Part shown: piece by piece, positions 24,621 to 32,539 of the stretch
Layout: every line of letters begins with the position of its first letter
Numbering within the stretch: position 1 is the first letter of the stretch
Assembly (NCBI GenBank): GCA_031262495.1
Contig: JAISHV010000100.1
Location: 1 to 35,044, forward strand
Length of the DNA: 35,044 nucleotides
Reading direction: 5' to 3'
Origin: Ruminococcus sp.
Lineage (GTDB): Bacteria; Bacillota; Clostridia; Oscillospirales; Ruminococcaceae
Notes under the pieces: generated by a model
Told to the model about the DNA's origin: nothing
Seen by the model: the letters and a program-made list of their open reading frames with translations, nothing else
The model's database searches: none
Program-made: the position numbers and the translations under genes

Positions 24621-25391
24621 TTAACCTCTTGTATGATTTAATAAAAAATTCGCCAGCGTAGCATACCCGTCACGGTTTATTTTTCCGTTTGAGCTGAGAT
24701 ATTCTGATTTGAGTTTCCCGTCATTGCCTTTGAATGTAGTATTTGCGTCAATAAAATTTATAGCGAGGTCATCCGCCGCTGTCAATAGTTTTGAATTAAA
24801 CGTATCTACCGCCGTGTTTGTGATTATAGTTTCATCAGAAACAGGCAAAACCGAAATAATATAGATTTGCGTTTCGGGACTGTTTGAAAGTATATCGCCT
24901 GTGAAATCCCGGAGTTTCTCTGTGTCAAGCTTGTCCGTCGGCAAAAAGCTTAAATAAACCGCCTCAAACCCCTCATCAAGAATAACGTTTTTTATGGACA
25001 TATTCGCATTGCCGCGCCGAACCACAAGTCCCCCGACGTTTGATGAATTCACCGAATCGTCGGAAACTATGTTATTGTTGCTCACAAAATCGTATTCATA
25101 AAGCCCCGAAAGCTCTTTTGTGCCGATAAAAAAACATTCATCAAAATATGAAGCATTCTTAGCCGCACTTTCAGGCACAGGATTTTCAGAAACACTCTGG
25201 TAAATCACTCTGTCGGGCGTTTTTATCTCAGGCATATTTTCAGCCGGGAAAAGAGACGGGAAAATACTTAAATCAGCGTCGTTTTTCATATACATTGTGA
25301 AACTGAAAACGAACGCTAACAGTATAAATAAAACAATAAATGATATCCGGAAACGCGCTCGTCTCCGCTTTTTCTTAGTAGCAATTTCCAT
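24621..25391 (-). CDS. Membrane-anchored SGNH-like protein, catalytic residues lost
   Basis: The 256-residue protein starts at ATG 25391 (MEIATKKKRRRARFR). The frame extends to a GTG at 25424, but those codons (LKYYHRES) are antisense 69-bp repeat DNA. A basic N-terminus and one TM helix (~16-37) are followed by an extracellular domain similar to small SGNH/GDSL hydrolases: YFDECFFIGTKELSGLYEYD (family FIGDSR), IYIISVLPVSDE, and GKLKSEYLSSNGKINRDGYA (family DGxH). The nucleophile GDS is GTK and the DxxH dyad is missing, so it is probably a binding or structural pseudo-hydrolase. It sits between the glycan genes and rlmB. Confidence 0.7.
   Translation of the reverse strand: MEIATKKKRRRARFRISFIVLFILLAFVFSFTMYMKNDADLSIFPSLFPAENMPEIKTPDRVIYQSVSENPVPESAAKNASYFDECFFIGTKELSGLYEYDFVSNNNIVSDDSVNSSNVGGLVVRRGNANMSIKNVILDEGFEAVYLSFLPTDKLDTEKLRDFTGDILSNSPETQIYIISVLPVSDETIITNTAVDTFNSKLLTAADDLAINFIDANTTFKGNDGKLKSEYLSSNGKINRDGYATLANFLLNHTRG
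24625..24630 (-). promoter_or_regulatory. Ribosome site that decides the rlmB start
   Basis: AAGAGG on the minus strand lies within the last codons of the SGNH-like gene, 8 bases from ATA (24616) and 5 from ATT (24619). No such site precedes the internal ATG at 24496. Confidence 0.6.
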
Positions 25392-25397
25392 TTTTTT

Positions 25398-25443
25398 CGA
25401 TTCGCGATGATAGTATTTAAGCACTCTCTACACGCTCACCGCG
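25398..25443 (+). repeat. 69-bp structured repeat, copy E (no hairpin, 3' cut)
   Basis: GATTCGCGATGATAGTATTT..GCTCACCGCG runs directly into the hairpin of copy F, so the two form a tandem pair. The leader hairpin and the last TAGAAG are missing. Confidence 0.75.
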
Positions 25444-25512
25444 GCGCGGCAACCGCGCTGTTAATTCGCGATGAGAGTATCCAGTTATTTCTACACGCTC
25501 GCCGCGTAGAAG
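25444..25512 (+). repeat. 69-bp structured repeat, copy F
   Basis: Hairpin GCGCGG-CAA-CCGCGC, then TTAATTCGCGATGAGAGTAT, ending CTCGCCGCGTAGAAG. It has the same 69-base length as A, C and D and stops three bases from the 25516 gene end. Confidence 0.85.
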
Positions 25513-25515
25513 TGA

Positions 25516-26823
25516 TTATCTTTCTTCTGTATTCTGTACTATTTGCTCAAAATCAACCCGTTCAAATATCTCAAGCTTCCCGCCTCTGGTTGCGTTATAG
25601 ATTTTAAAGCCACGAAGACGTGAAACCAGTTCTGCCTTTTTATATGCCAACAAGTGTTTGTCAGGACTCCAACCGCCGAATTTATCGGTTGCTGAAACAT
25701 ATTTTTTCGAGAAATGATTTTCGCCTTTTCTCATATCTCCCGAGTAATCAAAATCAACACCTAAAAGGAAAATTTCAGAAAAACCCATATACGCGGTAAG
25801 CTGCAAAGCACTGTATGTTACAGTCGTACCTTCTACAGAATATCTGCTGAAATCCGTCGAGAATTCCGGCATTTGCGGTAAAAAACCCTCGGTCTTAATA
25901 TGATATTTCAAACATCCCTTAGAATAATCCGAATCCCAAAAATCAGGCACTCTATCGGCAATAAATTTAACAGAATCTATTTTTGATATTGTTTCCGGAT
26001 ACTGCTGCATTATAAATTTATCCTGCGCTAAATAATAGTGAGGACGCCAATTTGTGTCATCAAAAGCATAAAAAATCTTATTTGTTGCACAACAGATTTC
26101 ATTGTTTTTTTGGAGTATTTCAAGGTCTGACATACGCAGAGACGGACCGTTGCCGATTATAAAACAACGTTTGCCTTTGTGAATACCTGCGTATTTTTTT
26201 ATTTCTTCATTACACTGAAAATATTCGTAATCATTGAGAAAATAAGTTCTGAAATTCACCGGTTCTGTTTCAGCGTAATCAATAATACTGCACTGTGAAC
26301 GGCTGCAACCAATCAGCAAAACATCAATTTCATCAGAAAATTTTTGAAGTTGGCTAAGCGCATCAGGGGAATCATTTTGAATGAAATATCGTATATTTAC
26401 ATTTGCGTTTTCAAGCTTTTCCCTTATAGCAGGGATTTCTGACTCGTTTGCGCACACAGCCGCATTCTTTGCATTTTGGAGTCCCAATTTTTCAAGTGAC
26501 ATATTAAATGCAAAATCATTCATGCCGTATTTGTAATTATTTATTACGCCTTCTCGGTGCCAGACACGAAAACGCCAAATACTGTTTGCCTCAAGCTTCT
26601 GACAAATCTCCTCATAATAATCGTAAGAAGCGACAATTACAACGGTTTCGTCACTGCTCTGATAAAACTTTTTCATTGTCTCAAAATCAATGATTTCAAT
26701 ACCGAATAACTCACGGCTTTTAGGGAAATTGTCGGCGATATATGCTATATTCGATGTTCCGATTATACTGATTAATTGTTTTGCCGCTTCTCCTGCACCG
26801 AATATGATTAGATTTTTAGGCAT
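25516..26823 (-). CDS. DUF115/Maf-type (sialyltransferase-like) transferase with N-terminal Rossmann module
   Basis: The 435-residue protein has a Rossmann-like module at 1-95 (LIIFGAGEAAKQLISIIG; later VVIVASYDYYEEI), as in PglD-type N-domains. A second alpha/beta part spans ~120-205. The main domain starts at 218 with GKRCFIIGNGPSLRMSDLEI, the signature shared by DUF115/Maf flagellin nonulosonate transferases and GT42 sialyltransferases. It continues with IFLLGVDFDYSG and ENHFSKKY. Lying just after neuB-neuA, it is a good candidate for the transferase that places the CMP-activated sugar. The C-terminal QNTEER is encoded by the ACAGAATACAGAAGA repeat. There is a 17-base gap to neuA. Confidence 0.78.
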   Translation of the reverse strand: MPKNLIIFGAGEAAKQLISIIGTSNIAYIADNFPKSRELFGIEIIDFETMKKFYQSSDETVVIVASYDYYEEICQKLEANSIWRFRVWHREGVINNYKYGMNDFAFNMSLEKLGLQNAKNAAVCANESEIPAIREKLENANVNIRYFIQNDSPDALSQLQKFSDEIDVLLIGCSRSQCSIIDYAETEPVNFRTYFLNDYEYFQCNEEIKKYAGIHKGKRCFIIGNGPSLRMSDLEILQKNNEICCATNKIFYAFDDTNWRPHYYLAQDKFIMQQYPETISKIDSVKFIADRVPDFWDSDYSKGCLKYHIKTEGFLPQMPEFSTDFSRYSVEGTTVTYSALQLTAYMGFSEIFLLGVDFDYSGDMRKGENHFSKKYVSATDKFGGWSPDKHLLAYKKAELVSRLRGFKIYNATRGGKLEIFERVDFEQIVQNTEER

Positions 26824-26840
26824 TTATTTTTCCTGTTTTA

Positions 26841-28001
26841 TTATACGGAGCAATTTTTTAATAATGATATAACTAACTCTGCCGCTTCTCTGACTGCACC
26901 ATTGCCGCCGTCTGCGGTGGTTACAAACTTTGCCGCCGACTTAACCTGACTTACAGCACTTCCCACACTTATTCCGAGACCTACATTTGAAATTGCTGTT
27001 ATGTCGTTTAAATCATCGCCGATAAAAGCGACTTCACTAAGTTTCACGCCGTGTTTTTCACATAATTTAAGTATCTCGGCAAGCTTATCGGAAGCTCCGA
27101 GAATGACTTCGTCAATGCCAAGTTTCTGCGCACGTTTTGTAACTATATCCGTTTTTTCACCCGTGATTATTGCAGTTATTATGCCGCTTTCTTTCAAAAG
27201 ACGAATACCTGCTCCGTCACGCGTATTGAACTTTTTCATGACTTCGCCGCTTGTGCCGTAATACATCCCGCCGTCAGTAAGCGTTCCGTCACAATCGGTA
27301 ATAAACATCTTTATATCTGCACATTTTTCATACTTTAGCCGTTTTAACAGGAAACTTTCTACAACAGCCCAGTCATCAGGCTCATCAAGTTCTATATAAC
27401 TTTCGGGAGACATTTCATATGCTTTAATATTACCCGAAATACGGCAGCCGCTTGAACGTAAAGCTTCACGGCTTGTAATATAAAACGCTCCGTTTTCTAC
27501 ATAGAAGCCACCAAATTCCTGTCTGCGCGGACGATTCAGAAAATCATAATTTACAGGATTTGCAGAATCGTTTTTTGAAACGTCCCATACAAAACGTTTC
27601 TGTAAAACAACCGATAAAACGCTATCCGTATCAGCTTTATAAAAAAGCTCAAATCCATGTGTTAAATCATCTGCCGCTAAAAGCGGTGATGTAGCTTGTA
27701 TCAAAACGATATTATCAAAGCCCTGCTCATTCGCAAATTCCAACATTCCGTATTCGGTTGAAGCTGTATCTGTAGCGGATTCGGGGCTTCGCCCAATCAC
27801 TTGCAGTTTCTCAAAACCGAAACCGACAACAGTCTCTTTTATAGCTTCGCTGTCGGTTGCTATAAAGACCCTGTCAATAAATTCACAGTCACACGCCGCT
27901 TTCGCTGTCCAATAGATAAGCGGCTTTCCTGCTATCGGTTTGATATTTTTAAGCGGTATAGACTTGCTCCCGCCGCGAACAGGGATAAATGCAACCGTCA
28001 T
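26841..28001 (-). CDS. neuA: NeuA cytidylyltransferase fused to HAD/KdsC-type phosphatase
   Basis: The 386-residue fusion has residues 1-~222 as CMP-nonulosonate synthetase: AFIPVRGGSKSIPLKNIKPI nucleotide loop, IQATSPLLAADDL, and YVENGAFYIT. Residues ~228-386 are a HAD phosphatase of the KdsC/YrbI type: DCDGTLTDGG with Asp236/Asp238, ITGEK (279-), Lys306 and FIGDDLNDI (327-). The architecture matches other bacterial and animal CMP-sialate synthetases with a KdsC-like tail. I infer that the tail dephosphorylates a 9-phosphate or keeps a related role; whether the product is Neu5Ac, Kdn, legionaminate or pseudaminate is open. The ATG overlaps the neuB stop (TAATG), so the two are coupled. Confidence 0.92.
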   Translation of the reverse strand: MTVAFIPVRGGSKSIPLKNIKPIAGKPLIYWTAKAACDCEFIDRVFIATDSEAIKETVVGFGFEKLQVIGRSPESATDTASTEYGMLEFANEQGFDNIVLIQATSPLLAADDLTHGFELFYKADTDSVLSVVLQKRFVWDVSKNDSANPVNYDFLNRPRRQEFGGFYVENGAFYITSREALRSSGCRISGNIKAYEMSPESYIELDEPDDWAVVESFLLKRLKYEKCADIKMFITDCDGTLTDGGMYYGTSGEVMKKFNTRDGAGIRLLKESGIITAIITGEKTDIVTKRAQKLGIDEVILGASDKLAEILKLCEKHGVKLSEVAFIGDDLNDITAISNVGLGISVGSAVSQVKSAAKFVTTADGGNGAVREAAELVISLLKNCSV

Positions 28002-28879
28002 TATTCTTCACGCACCCTGTATTTCAGTTTATCGCGCTGTACTTGTTCTACAGGAAGAATCGGCTCTGCTTTATATGTTAATGCCTTTTTCACAGCAACC
28101 AAATCGCGCTTGAGTTTCTTAATGCCGTCGGGTTCAAGCGAGGCGGCATGGTCTGTGCCTTTCCATGTACGGTCAAGCGTAAAATGCCGCTCAATTACGG
28201 AAGCACCCAGTACATATGCTGCAACATCTACCGCAATGCCGTTGTGATGACCTGAAAAGCCGATGTGTTTTACTCTTTCGCCGTAGCTTTCGTTAAGTCT
28301 TGTTATTTCAAGCAAACATACATCTTCAAAAGCTACAGGATAACCGGAAGTACAGGCATATAAAACCACATCTTTTGCGCGATTTTTCTGCTCAAAAAAT
28401 TCAATCAATTGCCTCTCTTCTTCAAGAGAAGTCATACCGAGCGAAATGTGAATCTCTCCCGAATAGTTTTCGCAAAGCCATTCAAGCATTTTGTAATTAT
28501 TGTTACACGCCGACGGTATCTTTATCATCAGAGGGTTAAGTGCGGCAATTTCTTTTGCAGAAACTAAGTCCCACACAGAGGTTGAATAGGTTATTCCGTT
28601 TTCATCGCACCAATCTTTAAGCTGACGATGTTCACTTGCCGTAAACTCTAAAAACTCACGATGTTCACCGTAGGTAGCACCATAAGAATTATGCGGATTC
28701 GGGTGAGGTGCAGAATATTGTTCGGGCGTTAAAAGCTCGCGATTACAGCGTTTTTGAAATTTTAGGACATCGGCTTTGCAATAAAAAGCCGCTGTTTTAA
28801 TAAATTCATGAGCAAGTTCCAAATCACCTTTGTGATTACAGCCGACTTCGGCTATGACGTAGGGGTCTTTATAGTTCAT
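28001..28879 (-). CDS. neuB: Nonulosonic acid synthase, NeuB family without SAF domain
   Basis: It condenses phosphoenolpyruvate with an N-acylhexosamine (or its 6-phosphate) to make a nine-carbon sialic-acid-type sugar. The 292 residues form only the TIM barrel: VIAEVGCNHKGDLELA, LKFQKRCNRELLT, STSVWDLVSAKEIA, IKIPSACNNN, HISLGMTS, GFSGHHNG and ERHFTLDRTWKGTDHAASLE. The usual C-terminal antifreeze-like (SAF) domain of ~50-60 residues, which closes the active site in the dimer partner, is missing; the protein ends KLKYRVREE. A short NeuB subgroup lacking SAF exists, so it may be functional. GAGG lies upstream of the ATG. It is coupled to neuA. Confidence 0.9.
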   Translation of the reverse strand: MNYKDPYVIAEVGCNHKGDLELAHEFIKTAAFYCKADVLKFQKRCNRELLTPEQYSAPHPNPHNSYGATYGEHREFLEFTASEHRQLKDWCDENGITYSTSVWDLVSAKEIAALNPLMIKIPSACNNNYKMLEWLCENYSGEIHISLGMTSLEEERQLIEFFEQKNRAKDVVLYACTSGYPVAFEDVCLLEITRLNESYGERVKHIGFSGHHNGIAVDVAAYVLGASVIERHFTLDRTWKGTDHAASLEPDGIKKLKRDLVAVKKALTYKAEPILPVEQVQRDKLKYRVREE

Positions 28880-28926
28880 ATATACCTCGCTTATATACCT
28901 TTTGGGGCGGCGGTGTCAGGCAGGTT

Positions 28927-30915
28927 TCATGTTCCCGCATATTGCAATTGGTCGCCCGCAGGGGGGGTGTATACATCTTCTCCGTCGGGGACAATACAAT
29001 AATTGCACGTATCGCAGTACATCTTTTCTTCAAGAGTAGTAAGAGCCGCAGGGAAATCTTTTTCATCAATGTTAAGTATGTCTATCCAGTCAGTCGGACA
29101 TTTATCCCACATATCATAGGCATAAAGCTGTGCACTTACATAACCGCATCTTAATGAAATTTTACCGTCTACATAAAGATAATAGTTATCTGTTCTGTTA
29201 TTTATTCTGCAATATCTGTATAAATGCTTTAATTCATCAACGCTTTTATTATGAAAAACGGGGTCTCCGGGTTGATACCAACCTTCGGCAGGGCGAATTA
29301 CATATGGGATTTTACGTTTATCAAGCTGTGGAACCATAGATTCTGCGTCATTATTTATATCATAACCATTGATTATTATTCTCACTCTGTCACTGTGTTT
29401 TTCTAATGCATCAAGGGTTTCGCTCTTAGGTACATAAGTGCCGTTTGTTAAAAAATAGATATCGCCGATATTAGGTAAAGCGGTATAAACATCAAGCAGT
29501 CTCGGTATTTCGGGATTAAATAAAGCTTCACCGCCTGAAAGCGACAGTAACGAGATAAATTCAACATTATTACTGAGTTTTTGAAGGCTCTTAATTGCTT
29601 CTTCGTTTTTGAATTGTTTTTTCTCAGGGGGAAGATAGGGCACAAATTCACAACAATATTTGCATTTCAGATTACACTGATGTCCGTTTTTCATAGCGAT
29701 ATGTGAAATAACTTTAGTTTTCTCACCCGGCATAAGTCCCATTGCATTCCTGCGTATTCCGCAACTGCGGCGGCTTGCATAACAAAATCTGCAAGTGACA
29801 TTTGTCACAGTACTGTTTTCCGCTAAGCATTTAATATAATGCGGATAAGAGAGCAGATCATAAACATCAAATAATATATGTTTATCACCGCTTCTCTCAG
29901 CGATTTCTTCTATAGTAAACGGAACTTGACGTAATACGTCACAAACAATAATTACACCCGCAGGAAGCTCTTTTAAGTCATCAACAGAAACTTTCTCCGG
30001 GTCAAAACACCCGGCAATTTCTCCGCCGTGTTCACCCACCCACTTTTTTAACTTGTCTATATGTTTTGAATAATTGCCGTAAATATAAATCGGCTTCCCG
30101 GCAGAGACCAAAGTCTTAACAGAAAATTGTTCTGCCCACTCTTTACTGCTCATAATTTGTTTACCGGCTACAGTCTCCTCGGCTTCGGCATTTGATACGC
30201 AGTAATTACACATAGGCGTACTTCCTTTCTCATTAAGACGAACAAAACTTTCTTCAAGCTGTTCCTCGGCGGTATCATCAACAGAAAACCACATATCCGG
30301 GAATTTATCGCAGTATTCTTTGAAAAACAACAGACTGCCCGAAGTCGGGCAATGCGCCGTAACTATTCCGTTAATCAGCGAAAAATGTCTGTCACGAAAT
30401 CCTGAACATTTTTCTGCTATTTCCAGAAGCTTATCGTCCGAAAAACCTTTATATGAAATGTCCGTCTTATCAAGCCATTTCATATCTTTCATGACTTTAT
30501 ATTTAACAGCTTCTTTGTCAAGTGCCCCGATAAATTCTGTTTGATTGACAGAAGCTCCCGAATAGTCGCTAATGAGAACAAGGACTTTTTCACGCGCTTT
30601 ATGCAGAGCCGAAGCGAGTGAATCCGACACTTTACAAGTCCCGTTTGAAACGACTTCAATCCGTCCGATATTCGGCATAACAGACACCGCCTCAATCAGT
30701 CTGTCAAGGTCTTTATGCATAAAGGCTTCTCCGCCCGCTATGTGGAGCACCTCGATTTTTAATGCATTTTGAATTTTTTCAACTTGCTTTGATAAATGCT
30801 CTGCTGTCAGTGAAAATTTAAGATGATTTTTTATAAAGGGGTTAAACTCACCGCATTTTTCACATTTCAGAGTGCACTGAGTGCCCGTTTTGACAACGAG
30901 TTTTTTAATTTCCAT
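28927..30915 (-). CDS. Tandem radical SAM protein with central Rossmann-like module
   Basis: The 662-residue protein contains two complete-looking radical SAM domains. Domain 1 has the 4Fe-4S motif Cys14-x3-Cys18-x2-Cys21 (CTLKCEKC) and a GGE SAM motif (AGGEAFM, 61-). Domain 2 has Cys414-x3-Cys418-x2-Cys421 (CNLKCKYC) and SGGEALF (~460). Between them (~265-360) is a Rossmann-like stretch (GKPIYIYGNYSKHI; GVIIVCDVL). Extra Cys pairs occur at 236/239 (CNYC), 375/378 (CRFC) and at the C-terminus (CDTCNYC), resembling auxiliary-cluster or SPASM-like ligands. It sits between the pyruvyl transferase (11-base overlap) and neuB, so it probably modifies a sugar or glycan carrier. The reaction is unknown. 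Confidence 0.85.
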   Translation of the reverse strand: MEIKKLVVKTGTQCTLKCEKCGEFNPFIKNHLKFSLTAEHLSKQVEKIQNALKIEVLHIAGGEAFMHKDLDRLIEAVSVMPNIGRIEVVSNGTCKVSDSLASALHKAREKVLVLISDYSGASVNQTEFIGALDKEAVKYKVMKDMKWLDKTDISYKGFSDDKLLEIAEKCSGFRDRHFSLINGIVTAHCPTSGSLLFFKEYCDKFPDMWFSVDDTAEEQLEESFVRLNEKGSTPMCNYCVSNAEAEETVAGKQIMSSKEWAEQFSVKTLVSAGKPIYIYGNYSKHIDKLKKWVGEHGGEIAGCFDPEKVSVDDLKELPAGVIIVCDVLRQVPFTIEEIAERSGDKHILFDVYDLLSYPHYIKCLAENSTVTNVTCRFCYASRRSCGIRRNAMGLMPGEKTKVISHIAMKNGHQCNLKCKYCCEFVPYLPPEKKQFKNEEAIKSLQKLSNNVEFISLLSLSGGEALFNPEIPRLLDVYTALPNIGDIYFLTNGTYVPKSETLDALEKHSDRVRIIINGYDINNDAESMVPQLDKRKIPYVIRPAEGWYQPGDPVFHNKSVDELKHLYRYCRINNRTDNYYLYVDGKISLRCGYVSAQLYAYDMWDKCPTDWIDILNIDEKDFPAALTTLEEKMYCDTCNYCIVPDGEDVYTPPAGDQLQYAGT

Positions 30916-32446
30916 ACGTATTCCCCAACATTAATTCGCACATTTTAAGTGCTTTTTTTGAATTGATTTCTGCGGTAGCTTCTATGCTTTTATTGTTTGG
31001 TTTGGTCAGTAACTTTTTCATGTCAGAAACTAAAACGTCTATTTCATCTTCGTCGGGCAATGCGCTATATGTAAATTGTTCAGCTTTCGGAATCCCCAAT
31101 ACATCTTGAAGCGATACCGTTTTATGCGAATTTGAACCCATAAAAATGCAGTTTACACCTGTGAGAGAAGCCGCTACAGCAGGGTGATAACGCCCTGTTA
31201 TGAAAACCCTCGCACCACATATAATTTCTGTTGAAATTTTTATGTCTGTGTCATATGTTATTATCTGCAAATTAAATTTTTCTGCCGCATTTCTCAAAAA
31301 AACATCACGTTTACAACATTCAATCAAAACCAATTTAATGTCAGTGTCACAAAGAGCCGCTAATACTTTTTCGCAAAGTTTAGTGTATACTTCTGCAGCG
31401 TGGTCTTGATAATGCGCGGCTTCTGAATTACCGGTAATTAAAACGTAACGCTCGCCGCGTAGCGGTAACGGGCGAACGCAGTTCGCCCCTATTCTGACAT
31501 CTGACCTTTGATTTCTGATTTCTGTGTTGACCTCTGTGTGCCATGAAAACAATGCATCTGGGCAATACTCAGCATTAATATTATATATTGAAATTTCTGA
31601 AAGCGACTGCTTATCACGCACCAAAACCTTTTGGGCAAATGCTAAAAGCTTTACAACTTGACTGATAAGCTTTGGATTTTCGGGTTCCCATGGGCAAAAT
31701 ATCGAATTTACAACATAAAAAGGTTTATTCAGATATATACATATATGCATAATTAACCCGAAAACCATCAAATCTCTGCGCGCATAGGGACGGTCGGGGT
31801 TATTTTCAAAGATAAACGTGCCCTCGCCGTTTATTACGACGGCTTCAACAGAATCAATACGCCGAGTTAAATCATCAAAAACTTCCGAACAATAAATCCG
31901 AGAATCTTCTATAAATGAAAACAAATCACAAGCCGAATACTGAATTGATTCAAATCGCGTTATAATTGCCTTTCGGTAAAGCGTGTCGGCTATCGTGAAC
32001 GAATTCGATAAAATCTCACGCAATGCTGTCGAAGTCGCCTGACAGCCGAAATTCGGCGTATCTGTGTTGTCTCCGACAAACATAATGTTATGTATTTTTT
32101 TCTGTGAAGTTTTGGGATTTCGGTATAGTACACTTAAGTTTGCTTCCGAAATGCCTTTTTTTATCAGTCTTTCGTATATTATATTGCCAAAATTTAGTGA
32201 AGCAATAATTATAAGTAAATTTTCATCAGATTTAAGTGAATCGGAAGTAATAGTCGGGATATCGGTAAAATTTGCATTTTTTTTGCCCTCGCCGTCATCA
32301 ATCAACCCCGCTACCGCGATATTTTCAGCAGTCAGGAGTTTGAAAACAGTTTCTGCAACATCACCGCAACCGTAGATATAAATCGCTTTCCCTGATTTGA
32401 CTGCTGTTTCAGCGACCCTTATTAAATTGTCAAATTTTTCCCCCAC
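30905..32446 (-). CDS. Polysaccharide pyruvyl transferase family protein with N-terminal Rossmann module
   Basis: The 513-residue protein has residues ~18-110 as a Rossmann-like module (KAIYIYGCGDVAETVFKLL; LLIIIASLNFG), similar in plan to those in the two neighbours. From ~118 it is a CsaB/WcaK-type polysaccharide pyruvyl transferase: GDNTDTPNFGCQATSTAL, VINGEGTF, KVLVRDKQSLSEI and the conserved GRYHPAVAASLTG. The family adds ketal pyruvate to cell-wall or exopolysaccharide sugars. Residues ~304-333 (EVNTEIRNQRSDVRIGANCV..) are encoded by heptamer-like and palindrome repeats inserted in frame between two halves of the domain. It is the first gene after the promoter at 32494-32522. Confidence 0.82.
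   Translation of the reverse strand: MGEKFDNLIRVAETAVKSGKAIYIYGCGDVAETVFKLLTAENIAVAGLIDDGEGKKNANFTDIPTITSDSLKSDENLLIIIASLNFGNIIYERLIKKGISEANLSVLYRNPKTSQKKIHNIMFVGDNTDTPNFGCQATSTALREILSNSFTIADTLYRKAIITRFESIQYSACDLFSFIEDSRIYCSEVFDDLTRRIDSVEAVVINGEGTFIFENNPDRPYARRDLMVFGLIMHICIYLNKPFYVVNSIFCPWEPENPKLISQVVKLLAFAQKVLVRDKQSLSEISIYNINAEYCPDALFSWHTEVNTEIRNQRSDVRIGANCVRPLPLRGERYVLITGNSEAAHYQDHAAEVYTKLCEKVLAALCDTDIKLVLIECCKRDVFLRNAAEKFNLQIITYDTDIKISTEIICGARVFITGRYHPAVAASLTGVNCIFMGSNSHKTVSLQDVLGIPKAEQFTYSALPDEDEIDVLVSDMKKLLTKPNNKSIEATAEINSKKALKMCELMLGNTYGN
31469..31492. repeat. GTAGGGGCG-type palindrome inside coding sequence
   Basis: The plus strand reads CGGGCGAACGCAGTTCGC.. ending CCCCTAT. It is in frame in the pyruvyl transferase (GANCVRP), beside the degraded heptamer tract at about 31494-31540 (TCTGACATCTGACC..). 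Confidence 0.75.
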
Positions 32447-32493
32447 GGCTTAACTTCCTCTGTTGTTTTTTTGGTGAATAGCCCTACCGATTT

Positions 32494-32522
32494 ATTATAC
32501 ACTATTCTTTGGGATTTGTCAA
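32494..32522 (-). promoter_or_regulatory. Promoter of the minus-strand glycan array
   Basis: On the minus strand, TTGACA (32522-32517), 17 bases, TATAAT (32499-32494). It is a perfect consensus, about 47 bases before the pyruvyl transferase start. Confidence 0.88.
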
Positions 32523-32539
32523 TAGGTTTGATGAAATTT

